64,000 nt of DNA from Hyphomicrobiales bacterium. GTDB lineage: Bacteria > Pseudomonadota > Alphaproteobacteria > Rhizobiales > Rhizobiaceae. The notes under the pieces were generated by a model. The model did not search any database. It was not told the DNA's origin and saw only the letters and a program-made list of their open reading frames with translations. Each line of letters begins with the position of its first letter. Within the stretch, counting starts at the first letter, position 1. Position numbers and translations under genes: made by a program. Positions 26,078-34,208 of this stretch are shown one piece after another. The stretch is taken from positions 124,001 to 188,000 of the forward strand of contig UCMT01000026.1 in NCBI GenBank assembly GCA_900473795.1, read 5' to 3'.

Positions 26078-27190
26078 TCAGCCGATGCGCTGTTGGCTTT
26101 GCGGATCGAAATACACCGCCTTGTCCAGGTTGAAGGCAAGCCTTGTGTGTTGTCCGGGCGCGATACGGGCGTCGGCGCGCAGACGCGCCACCACTTCCTT
26201 GCCACCGAGCTTGGTCACGGCGAACGTATCGGAGCCGGCCGGTTCGACCACTTCGATCAAACACTCCCCTTCGACCAGCGAGCGGGCATTGCGGTCGGCG
26301 CCATCCGGGTCGGTCAGCGCCTCCGGCCTGATGCCGAAGACGATCTGCTTGCCGGCATAGGCGGAAAGGCCATTGACCTGCGCCATCGGCAAATGCAGCG
26401 GCTCCGCATCCGGGCGCGCCAGGGAGACCCGAAGATCGTTGCCGCCCCCTTCGACGGTCGCACTGAGCAGGTTCATCGCCGGCGAGCCCATGAAATCGGC
26501 AACGAAGAGGTTGGCCGGATTGTTGTAGATCTCGGCAGGCGTGCCGAACTGCTGCAGTACGCCATCCTTCAGGACGGCGATCTTGGTCGCCAGCGTCATC
26601 GCCTCGATCTGGTCGTGCGTGACATAGACGATCGTCGTCTTCATGCGCTGGTGCAGGCGCTTGATCTCGGTGCGCATGTCGACGCGCAGCTTGGCGTCGA
26701 GGTTGGAGAGGGGTTCGTCGAACAGGAACACCTGCGGATTGCGCACCAGAGCCCGGCCCATGGCGACGCGCTGGCGCTGGCCGCCGGAGAGCTGGCTCGG
26801 CTTGCGCTCGAGCAGATGGCCGATCTGCAGCATATCGGCGACTTGCTTGATCGCCTTCTCGCGCTCCTCCTTCGGCACGCCGCGGATTTCCATGCCGAAG
26901 GCGATGTTGCCCGCAACCGTCATGTTGGGATAGAGCGCATAGGACTGGAAGACCATGGCGATATCGCGCTTGGAGGGATGCAAGCCCGCGACCGACCTGC
27001 CGTTGATCGAAATCTCGCCGGACGTGATCGGCTCCAGGCCGGCGATCGTGTTCAAGAGCGTCGACTTTCCACAGCCGGACGGGCCGACCAGCACCAGGAA
27101 GCCGCCCTCCTCGATCTCGAGGTTGATGTTCTTCAGGATTTCCAGCGAGCCGTAGGACTTGCGCAGATCGGTGATTTTCAGAAACGACAT
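26078..27190 (-). CDS. Sugar ABC transporter ATP-binding protein (UgpC/MsmX type)
   Basis: This 370-residue protein has Walker A GPSGCGKST, signature QLSGGQRQRVAMGRAL, Walker B VFLFDEPLSNLD, the switch His in YVTHDQIEAM, and the C-terminal TOBE domain with FGIRPEAL. This is the carbohydrate-uptake type 1 ATPase. It is 4 bases downstream of the permease gene (stop at 27195) in the same operon and energises the two permeases at 27195-28954. Confidence 0.93.
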   Translation of the reverse strand: MSFLKITDLRKSYGSLEILKNINLEIEEGGFLVLVGPSGCGKSTLLNTIAGLEPITSGEISINGRSVAGLHPSKRDIAMVFQSYALYPNMTVAGNIAFGMEIRGVPKEEREKAIKQVADMLQIGHLLERKPSQLSGGQRQRVAMGRALVRNPQVFLFDEPLSNLDAKLRVDMRTEIKRLHQRMKTTIVYVTHDQIEAMTLATKIAVLKDGVLQQFGTPAEIYNNPANLFVADFMGSPAMNLLSATVEGGGNDLRVSLARPDAEPLHLPMAQVNGLSAYAGKQIVFGIRPEALTDPDGADRNARSLVEGECLIEVVEPAGSDTFAVTKLGGKEVVARLRADARIAPGQHTRLAFNLDKAVYFDPQSQQRIG

Positions 27191-27194
27191 GGTC

Positions 27195-28076
27195 TTAACC
27201 CTTCACAGCGCCGGACATCAGGCCGCGGACGAAGTAGCGGCCGGAGACGATGTAGACGACAAGCGTTGGCAGGGCGGCGAGGATCGCGCCTGCGAAGTGG
27301 ACATTGTATTCCTTGACCCCCGTGGAGGAGGAAACGAGGTTGTTGAGCGCAACCGTCATCGGCGTCGAATGGGCGCCGGAAAAAGACGCGCCGAAGAGGA
27401 AGTCGTTCCAGATATTGGTGAACTGCCAGATGACCGAGACGACGATGATCGGGCCCGAGGACGGCAGGAGGATGCGCCGAAAAATCTGGAAGAAACTCGC
27501 GCCGTCGATCTGCGCCGCCCGCACCAGCTCGGTCGGAAAGGCCTCGTAGTAATTGCGGAAGTAGAGCGTCGTGAAGCCGAGACCGTAGATGACGTGCACG
27601 AACACCAGGCCAGGCACCGATCCGGCGAGACCCAGAATGCCGAGAATGCGTGCCATCGGGATCAGCACGATCTGGAACGGAATGAAGCAGGACAGAAGCA
27701 GCATGCCGAAAAAGATGCCCGATCCCGGGAAACGCCACTTGGTCAGCACATAGCCGTTCAGCGCGCCGACGATGGTCGAGATCGCCACAGCCGGAATGAC
27801 CATCAGGATGGAGTTGATGAAAAAGGGGCGAAGGCCTGTCGGCTGCACGCCGATCTGCGCGGTCGACCAGGCGGAAAGCCAGGGTTCGATCGTCCAGGTC
27901 TGCGGCATGCTGAGCATGCCGCCCTGGCGGATTTCGTCGAGCGGCTTGAAGGAATTGACCACCATCACGTAGAGCGGCAGCAGCGAATAGAGCGCAAACA
28001 GGATCAGCACCGAATAGATGATCGCGCGCGTCAGGCGGCCGCTGGAAATAGCGTTGTCAGGGCTCTGGACGCTCAT
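27195..28076 (-). CDS. Sugar ABC transporter permease, MalG-like
   Basis: This 293-residue membrane protein has about six helices, beginning with IIYSVLILFALYSLLPLYVMVVNS. The EAA loop is LVRAAQIDGASFFQIFRRILLPSSGP, which is characteristic of carbohydrate-uptake type 1 permeases. Its start overlaps the stop of the other permease (ATGA). It forms the channel with the permease at 28073-28954. Confidence 0.92.
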   Translation of the reverse strand: MSVQSPDNAISSGRLTRAIIYSVLILFALYSLLPLYVMVVNSFKPLDEIRQGGMLSMPQTWTIEPWLSAWSTAQIGVQPTGLRPFFINSILMVIPAVAISTIVGALNGYVLTKWRFPGSGIFFGMLLLSCFIPFQIVLIPMARILGILGLAGSVPGLVFVHVIYGLGFTTLYFRNYYEAFPTELVRAAQIDGASFFQIFRRILLPSSGPIIVVSVIWQFTNIWNDFLFGASFSGAHSTPMTVALNNLVSSSTGVKEYNVHFAGAILAALPTLVVYIVSGRYFVRGLMSGAVKG

Positions 28077-28954
28077 TGGCGCTTCTCCCCTTTGATTTCG
28101 GAATAGAGGTAGGGAATGATGATCGAGAAGATCATCACCAGCATGATGATCGCCGAGGAAGCGCCGATGCCCATCTGGTTGCGGGTGAAGGTGTAGGAAT
28201 ACATGAACGTCGCCGGCAGTTCGGTCGCCTGCCCCGGCCCGCCGCCGGTCAAGGCGATGATCAAGTCATAGGCCTTGATGGCGAGATGGGCGAGCACGAC
28301 GAAGGCCGACAGGAAGACCGGGCGCATCAGCGGAATGATGATCCGCCGGTAGATGGTCGTCGTCGAGGCGCCGTCGATCTGCGCTGCCTTGATGATCTCG
28401 TTGTCGACGCCGCGCAGGCCCGCAAGGAACATCGCCATGATGAAGCCGGAGGATTGCCAGACGGCAGCGATCACCACGCAATAGATCGCGTAGTTGCGGT
28501 CCTTGATCCAGTTGAAGGTGAAGCTCTCCCAGCCCCAGAGATGCATGGTATTCTCAAGCCCGATGCCGGGATCGAGGAACCATTTCCATGCCGTGCCCGT
28601 GACGATGAAGGACAGCGCCATGGGGTAGAGATAGATCGGCCGCAACAGGCCTTCGGCGCGGATCTTCTGGTCGAGCAGGATCGCAAGACCAAGGCCCAGC
28701 ACCGAGCAGATGCCGATATAGAGCGTCGCGAAAATCGCCAGATTGGAGATCGCCCGCCACCAGTGCGGCAGGGCCCAGAGCTTGGAATAGTTGCTGAGGC
28801 CCACGAAATTGTAGGACGGCAGCATCTTGCTGTCCGTCATCGACAGGAAGCCGGTATAGGCGATGAAGCCATAGACAAAAATCAGGACGATGAGGAAGCT
28901 TGGAGCAAGTACCAGCTTTGGCACAATATCCTGCAACCGGCTGCGGCTATCCAT
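28073..28954 (-). CDS. Sugar ABC transporter permease, MalF-like
   Basis: This 293-residue membrane protein has the loop IIKAAQIDGASTTTIYRRIIIPLMRP for ATPase docking and the ending IIMLVMIFSIIIPYLYSEIKGEKRQ. The start MDSRSRLQDI at 28954, preceded by AAAGGTGG, was preferred over the longer frame to 29041, because the additional residues resemble leader sequence only. It is separated from the binding-protein gene by the third RIME-like repeat. Confidence 0.9.
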   Translation of the reverse strand: MDSRSRLQDIVPKLVLAPSFLIVLIFVYGFIAYTGFLSMTDSKMLPSYNFVGLSNYSKLWALPHWWRAISNLAIFATLYIGICSVLGLGLAILLDQKIRAEGLLRPIYLYPMALSFIVTGTAWKWFLDPGIGLENTMHLWGWESFTFNWIKDRNYAIYCVVIAAVWQSSGFIMAMFLAGLRGVDNEIIKAAQIDGASTTTIYRRIIIPLMRPVFLSAFVVLAHLAIKAYDLIIALTGGGPGQATELPATFMYSYTFTRNQMGIGASSAIIMLVMIFSIIIPYLYSEIKGEKRQ

Positions 28955-29063
28955 AGTGACACCACCTTTGGCGCATGCCTCCGGCGCCTCATGGTCCGGA
29001 TCGATCACGCACAATTTCGAAACCCAGAAATCCGCGGGCATTCGAGCCTTTGGAACAATCGTA

Positions 29064-29179
29064 AAAGCCCCTCATCCGCCCTGTCGGGCACCTTCTCCCC
29101 GCTTGCGGGGAGAAGGGACAAGCGGCAACCTCCGTGATCCCCTCTCCCCGCCTGCGGGGAGAGGGTCAGGGTGAGGGGC
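29064..29179. repeat. RIME-like intergenic palindromic repeat, copy 3
   Basis: About 116 bases with two GC hairpins: CTTCTCCCCGC/GCGGGGAGAAG and CCTCTCCCCGC/GCGGGGAGAGG. The ends are AAGCCCCTCATCC and GGGTGAGGGGC. It is nearly identical in plan to copy 2. It lies between the binding-protein stop (29202) and the permease start (28954), the position where many importers carry a stabilising hairpin to lower permease expression. Confidence 0.85.
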
Positions 29180-29201
29180 AAACCCTCTAAACCCTCAAGC
29201 C

Positions 29202-30458
29202 TTACTTGGCGGCTTCGACGGCGGAAGCCAGTTCCTTGACGGCGTCTTCCGAAGACAGTTCACCGTTGAACTGGCGCGTAACGACGTCGTAGATCGCATT
29301 CTTCACCGATGCCGGGTTGGCGTGGCCGTGCGCCATGGAACCGAACAGCTTGCCGCTGGCATTGGCTTCGGCCAGGTCCTTGATCCCCTTCTTGCCGCAG
29401 GCGTCGAAATCCGTGTCCGGAACATCGGTGCGCGCGGGAACGGAGCCCTTGACCACGTTGAAGGCCGACTGGAAGGTCGGGCTTTCGATCGCCGAAGCCA
29501 TCTGCAACTGGGCCGGCACCTTGTCTTCGGAAACCTTGAACATCGCGAACTGGTCGGAGTTGAAGGTCACGGCCCCTTGAGTGCCCGGGAAGCGCATGCA
29601 GACGAAGTCGGTGCCCGGCACCTTCTTGGCCTTGACGAACTCACCCTTTGCCCAGTCGCCCATGAACTGCAGACCGGCCTTGCCTTCGATGACCATGGCG
29701 GAAGCAAGGTTCCAGTCACGGCCGGAGAAGTTGTCGTCCACATAGGAACGAAGCTTGGTCATGCGGTCGAAGGCTTCCTTCATCTTGTCGCCGCCGAGAG
29801 CTGCCGGGTCGAGATCGATGAACGCCTGCTTGTAGAAATCGGTGCCGAGCGAGAGCACGACGGCGTCGAAGATCGTCGCGTCCTGCCAGGGCTGGCCGCC
29901 ATGCGCCACCGGGGTGATGCCCTGAGCCTTGAAGTTGTCGAGAAGAGCGATCAGCTCGTCCCAGTTCTGGGGTTCCTTGCCGCCTGCCTTGTCCAGCGCT
30001 GCCTTGTTGATCCACACCCAGTTGGTGGAGTGGACGTTGACCGGCGCGGCGATCCAGTGGCCGTCATATTTGGAGAACTGCTGCAGCGCGGTCGGGATGA
30101 CCTTGTCCCAGCCTTCCTTGGCAGCGGTGTCGTCGAGATTGCCGAGTGCGCCTTCCTTGGCCCAGTCGAGAATGTCGAAACCGAGCATCTGAACCGCCGT
30201 CGGGGCATTGCCCGAGGTGACGCGGGCGCGAAGCACCGTCATGGCTTCCGTGCCACCGCCGCCGGCAACCGGCATGTCGGTCCACGAGATGCCCTTGCTT
30301 TCCAGATCCTTCTTCAGGACGTCCAGCGCGGCCGCTTCGCCGCCGGATGTCCACCAATGCAGAACCTCAACGCTCTCGGCCGCATGAACGGCGCTGATGC
30401 CCGCCATGCTGCCCATCATGATCGCTGCCACTGCCGTCGTCGTCAAAAACTTGCGCAT
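29202..30458 (-). CDS. Sugar ABC transporter periplasmic binding protein
   Basis: This 418-residue family 1 binding protein has a Sec signal ([20 protein letters not shown], cleavage near VHAAES) and the core [22 protein letters not shown]. Later segments [32 protein letters not shown] and [11 protein letters not shown] are typical of glucose/mannose-type binding proteins of the GtsA kind. The ATG at 30458 follows GGGAGGA. It is the first gene of the operon. The divergent LacI gene and its operator-like boxes lie just upstream. The specific sugar cannot be read. Confidence 0.9.
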   Translation of the reverse strand: MRKFLTTTAVAAIMMGSMAGISAVHAAESVEVLHWWTSGGEAAALDVLKKDLESKGISWTDMPVAGGGGTEAMTVLRARVTSGNAPTAVQMLGFDILDWAKEGALGNLDDTAAKEGWDKVIPTALQQFSKYDGHWIAAPVNVHSTNWVWINKAALDKAGGKEPQNWDELIALLDNFKAQGITPVAHGGQPWQDATIFDAVVLSLGTDFYKQAFIDLDPAALGGDKMKEAFDRMTKLRSYVDDNFSGRDWNLASAMVIEGKAGLQFMGDWAKGEFVKAKKVPGTDFVCMRFPGTQGAVTFNSDQFAMFKVSEDKVPAQLQMASAIESPTFQSAFNVVKGSVPARTDVPDTDFDACGKKGIKDLAEANASGKLFGSMAHGHANPASVKNAIYDVVTRQFNGELSSEDAVKELASAVEAAK

Positions 30459-30570
30459 CGTATTCCTCCCGTTTGCAAGTCGTAGAGCGGGAAAACTCCT
30501 CCCCCGCCGTTGAATGCCGTCCCGTCTCGAAAACGGGAAGCAATTGGTCGCGGCCTCCGCCGCTGGCACA

Positions 30571-30582
30571 TTTAAAACGTTA
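30571..30582. promoter_or_regulatory. Operator-like site TTTAAAACGTTA, copy 1
   Basis: This site has the CG-centred AAACGTT(T/A) core typical of LacI-family operators and lies 113 bases upstream of the binding-protein gene. A second match is centred 136 bases away, close to the LacI gene. Both are candidates for the regulator at 30794. Confidence 0.55.
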
Positions 30583-30706
30583 TAAGTTACATCAAGTCAA
30601 GCGTTGCTCGCAATCTCCATATCAATAGCTTTAACATACTGAATTTGGATAATTATAGTCCATTTTATTGATTCCGCACTGCAGCAAATACTTTCGATAA
30701 ATGCGG

Positions 30707-30718
30707 TTTAAAACGTTT
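30707..30718. promoter_or_regulatory. Operator-like site TTTAAAACGTTT, copy 2
   Basis: It contains the perfect palindrome AAACGTTT and lies 76 bases upstream of the LacI start. It shares 11 of 12 bases with the copy at 30571. The intervening 335-base region (30459-30793) is A+T-rich and contains no gene that I can support. Confidence 0.6.
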
Positions 30719-30793
30719 GCATAAAACACATTGCACATCCGTTCGCGCAGCGTTACAAAGGCGGTCTTGTCTTCGCCTCGCGGGAGTATTTCA

Positions 30794-31849
30794 TTGCCCG
30801 ACACTCCCAAATCCGCCACCTCGGAAAACATGCTGAAAGGCGGCAAGCCGACCCTGCGCACGATTGCCGACATCACCGGCTTTGCCGTGACCACCGTGTC
30901 GCGTGCGCTCAGCAATGCGCCGCAGATTTCGCTCGATACCCGCACGCGCGTTCACGAAGTCGCGGCCGAAATCGGCTATCTGCCGGATCGTGCTGCCCAG
31001 CGACTGAAGACCGGCCGAACCAACGTCATCAGCGTGCTTCTCGATCCGCACGAGGAAATCCTCGGCTACGGCACGTCGCTGATGCTCGGCCTTGCCAAAG
31101 CGCTCAAAAACACGCCCTACCACCTGATCGTCACGCCGAACTTCATCAATGACAGCAATGTCGATGCGATCAGGCACATCGTCCGCAACGGCATGGCAGA
31201 CGGACTGATCTTCTCCCGCACCGAGCCCTTCGATCCGCGCGTGCGCCTTCTTCTCGAAAACGGCTTTCCCTTCGTCACCCATGGGCGAACCGAGTTCACC
31301 ACGCCGCATCCCTACGTCGATTACGACAATTTCTCGTTCGCCTACGAGGCCACCAAACGGCTGATCGCCCGTGGCCGCCGCAAGCCGCTGATCATCCTGC
31401 CGCCGAAGCGCATGACCTTCTCGCAGCACCTGCAGCACGGCTTCATGACCGCCGTTCGCGAGGCGGGCGTCGCCTACGAGATCCCCACCGAAATCGACCT
31501 CGACTGTCCCGTCGACCAGATCCGCGACTATGTCAGCCGCCGGGCCGGCGAGCCCGATGCCCCCGACGGATTTGCCTGCGGCGGCGAGGTCTCCGCGCTC
31601 GCGACCATCACCGGCATGAGCGACCACGGCCTGACGCTCGGCATCGAATACGACATCGTTGCCAAGCAGACGTCGAAACTGCTGATCAATATCCAGCCAA
31701 AGGTCGAAACCATCTACGAGGACCTGACGGACACCGGCGAGCAGATGGGGCGAATTCTTCTCGCACGGATCGCCAGTGACGAAACGACCGATATGCAGGT
31801 GCTGCTCAAGCCGCAGATCAACTTTCCGGCGCCGGAAAGCGGAGGCTGA
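30794..31849 (+). CDS. LacI-family transcriptional regulator of the sugar operon
   Basis: This 351-residue protein has an N-terminal helix-turn-helix (TLRTIADITGFAVTTVSRALSNAPQIS) with the hinge LKTGRTNVISVLL, then a periplasmic-binding-like effector domain. The start is set at TTG 30794 because GGGAG lies 8 bases upstream. In-frame ATGs at 30731 and 30830 are possible but have no ribosome-binding site. The gene is divergent from the sugar ABC/GMC operon, and the intergenic region has two AAACGTT boxes. The effector is unknown; a sugar or its first oxidation product is expected. Confidence 0.9.
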   Translation: MPDTPKSATSENMLKGGKPTLRTIADITGFAVTTVSRALSNAPQISLDTRTRVHEVAAEIGYLPDRAAQRLKTGRTNVISVLLDPHEEILGYGTSLMLGLAKALKNTPYHLIVTPNFINDSNVDAIRHIVRNGMADGLIFSRTEPFDPRVRLLLENGFPFVTHGRTEFTTPHPYVDYDNFSFAYEATKRLIARGRRKPLIILPPKRMTFSQHLQHGFMTAVREAGVAYEIPTEIDLDCPVDQIRDYVSRRAGEPDAPDGFACGGEVSALATITGMSDHGLTLGIEYDIVAKQTSKLLINIQPKVETIYEDLTDTGEQMGRILLARIASDETTDMQVLLKPQINFPAPESGG

Positions 31850-31920
31850 GAATACGCCTCCCTTCCGGTCAGGCGTCGAAAAAGCCGAAATGGCGGTCAT
31901 GTACGTTTCTCTTCCGTTGC

Positions 31921-33429
31921 TCAGCGCGGCATCCACCAGCCGGTGCGGCCGCCGATGTGCATGTTGAGCGTCTTGGTTTCGGTATAGTCTTCCACCGCAT
32001 GACGGCCGAGTTCGCGGCCAAGGCCGGATTGGCGGTAGCCGCCGAACGGCAGTTCGGAGGCGCCGTCCATGAAGGTGTTCATCCAGACCGTTCCCGCCCG
32101 CACCTTGCGGCCGATGGTCAGGCAGGTGTCGAAATCGCGGCTCCAGACGCCGGCCGACAGGCCGTAGTCGATGGAGTTGGCTATCCGGATCGCCTCATCG
32201 GTCGTCTCGAAGGTGAGGACCGAGAGAACCGGCCCAAACACTTCCTCGCGCGCCACAGCCATGTCCGGCGTGACGGCAGACAGAATGGTCGGCGACATGA
32301 ACTGGCCGGAGCCGAGATCGAGCGCTGAACCACCATGCGACACGGTTGCCCCATTGCCTGAGGCAGCCGAAACGTAACCGACGATCTTTTCCAGATGCTG
32401 CGGCGTGATGATGGCACCGACCTGCGTCGACGGATCGAGCGGATCGCCAACCTTGACCTTGGCCGAAAGCGCGGCAACGCGGCGCGTCACTTCGGCTGCG
32501 ATATCGCGATGAACGATCAGCCGCGAGCCGGCATTGCAGCATTCGCCGGCATTGAAATAAGCACCGAACACCGCAGCGTCGATGAAATCGTCGAGATTGG
32601 CGTCCGGAAAGACGATCTGCGGGTTCTTGCCGCCGAGTTCCAGCGAGACTTTCTTCAGGGTCTGCGCCGCATTGCTCATCGTCAGCTTGCCGACGCCGGT
32701 CGAGCCGGTGAAGGAGACCATGTCGACATCCGGATGGCTCGTCATGATCGCGCCGACATCCGGACCGGTGCCGGTGATGATATTGACGACGCCTGCCGGA
32801 ACGCCGGCGGCCTCGAGGATTTCGCCGAGAACCAGAGTAGACCCCGATGTCAGTTCGGACGGTTTGACCACCGTGGTGCAACCGGCCGCCAGGGCGAAAG
32901 GCAGTTTTTGGCTGACGATCAGGAAGGGGAAGTTCCACGGCGTGATAATCGAGACGACACCGATCGCTTCGCGCAGCACGATACCGAGCGTGCCGTCGCC
33001 CAGCGTATTGTAGCTCTCGCCATGCAGGTCGCGGGCAAGGGCGGCCGCGTAGCGCCAGATATCGGCGGCGCCGCCGAGTTCACCCTTGGCCTGGCTGATC
33101 GGCTTGCCGGACTCGATGCAGTCGAGATAGGCGAGTTCATCGGCGCGGGCTGCGATCATGTCGGCGGCCTTGAGCAGGATCAGCGAGCGCTCGGACGCGG
33201 TCATGCGCGGCCACGGCCCGTCGTCGAACGCCTTTCGCGCGGCGGCGATCGCCCGCTCGGCATCTGCCTTGGTGGCGGCCGGATAGCGACTGACGGTGAC
33301 GCCGTGACCGGGGGCCACGCGCTCCAGCGTCCTGCCTTCGGCTGCATTCCCCCATTTGCCGTCGATCAGCATCTGGAAGTCGCGCACCTTCACGTCGGTC
33401 AGCGCCTTGGGCTTCACCAATACCGTCAT
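31921..33429 (-). CDS. Aldehyde dehydrogenase (NAD(P)-dependent)
   Basis: This 502-residue ALDH has FTGSTGVGKLTM, the catalytic Glu in SLELGGKNPQIVF, and the active cysteine in NAGECCNAGSRL. The C-terminus has PFGGYRQSGLGRELG. The start at 33429 overlaps the stop of the enoyl-CoA hydratase gene and follows GGGAG. An ATG 6 bases upstream is equally in frame. It is the last gene of the five-gene LacI operon. Its partners (CoA-transferase, hydratase) suggest a role in oxidising an aldehyde intermediate of a sugar- or acid-degradation route. Confidence 0.9.
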   Translation of the reverse strand: MTVLVKPKALTDVKVRDFQMLIDGKWGNAAEGRTLERVAPGHGVTVSRYPAATKADAERAIAAARKAFDDGPWPRMTASERSLILLKAADMIAARADELAYLDCIESGKPISQAKGELGGAADIWRYAAALARDLHGESYNTLGDGTLGIVLREAIGVVSIITPWNFPFLIVSQKLPFALAAGCTTVVKPSELTSGSTLVLGEILEAAGVPAGVVNIITGTGPDVGAIMTSHPDVDMVSFTGSTGVGKLTMSNAAQTLKKVSLELGGKNPQIVFPDANLDDFIDAAVFGAYFNAGECCNAGSRLIVHRDIAAEVTRRVAALSAKVKVGDPLDPSTQVGAIITPQHLEKIVGYVSAASGNGATVSHGGSALDLGSGQFMSPTILSAVTPDMAVAREEVFGPVLSVLTFETTDEAIRIANSIDYGLSAGVWSRDFDTCLTIGRKVRAGTVWMNTFMDGASELPFGGYRQSGLGRELGRHAVEDYTETKTLNMHIGGRTGWWMPR

Positions 33430-34208
33430 TACCATTCTCCCTTGAATTCCGCGGGGCGCTTGCCGGCAAAAGCCGCAACGCCTTCCTTCATGTCGCCGGT
33501 CTTGGCGGCCAGTATCGACCCCAGCGCCTCGACGGCCGTGCCGTTGTCTTCGCCGTTGGCAGACGCGATCATCAGCTTGCAGATCTCCAGCGCCGCCGGG
33601 CCACGCTTGGCGATACCGCCGGCGTAATCTTTCGCCACCGCCAGCACCGTTCCGCTCCCGGCCACCGCATCGACCAGCCCGAGCGCCCTCGCCTCCTCGG
33701 CCGTAAACATCTCGCCGCCGAGCACCATGCGGCGCACCACCTGCGCGCCGAAGCGCTTGACGAGACGCTGCGTGCCCGACCAGCCCGGCACCATGCCGAG
33801 ACCGGTTTCCGGCAGCCCGATCCTGATCTGCGCCTCCGCAATGCGCATGTCCGCCGCCGCCGCCAGTTCCAACCCACCGCCGAGCGCGTGACCGTTCATC
33901 GCGGCGATCACCGGCATGCGCAGCGTCGCCAGCCGCTCGAATACCCGGTGGCCGAAGCGCACCCATTGGTGGCCGAACGCGTTCGGGCTCATCGCCCCCC
34001 AGGCCTTGATGTCGCCGCCGGCGGAAAAGGCCTTGCCCTCGCCGGTCAGGATAACAACACGCACGCTGGCGTCGGCCTCGACCGTGTCGCAGGCGGCGCA
34101 GAGCGCCTTCAGCATGTCGATGTCGAAGGCATTCAGCTTTTCCGGCCGCGCGACGGTGAGGACGGCGATCGCATCCTCGATCTCGATCTTGATCCGGGCA
34201 TCAGACAT
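33429..34208 (-). CDS. Enoyl-CoA hydratase/isomerase family protein
   Basis: This 259-residue crotonase-fold protein has the oxyanion-hole segments KAFSAGGDIKAWG and NGHALGGGLELAAAADMRIAE, and the second catalytic region GLPETGLGMVPGWSGTQRL, which contains the Glu expected for hydratases. It would hydrate, isomerise or cleave an acyl-CoA. Its start lies 8 bases inside the end of the CoA-transferase gene, so translation is coupled. The context supports sequential CoA activation and hydration of an organic acid. Confidence 0.9.
   Translation of the reverse strand: MSDARIKIEIEDAIAVLTVARPEKLNAFDIDMLKALCAACDTVEADASVRVVILTGEGKAFSAGGDIKAWGAMSPNAFGHQWVRFGHRVFERLATLRMPVIAAMNGHALGGGLELAAAADMRIAEAQIRIGLPETGLGMVPGWSGTQRLVKRFGAQVVRRMVLGGEMFTAEEARALGLVDAVAGSGTVLAVAKDYAGGIAKRGPAALEICKLMIASANGEDNGTAVEALGSILAAKTGDMKEGVAAFAGKRPAEFKGEW

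Noticed and set aside
33430-33966. N-terminal extension of the aldehyde dehydrogenase at 31921
   Set aside because: The extension lies inside the enoyl-CoA hydratase gene in a shadow frame and the ALDH start is well marked by GGGAG.
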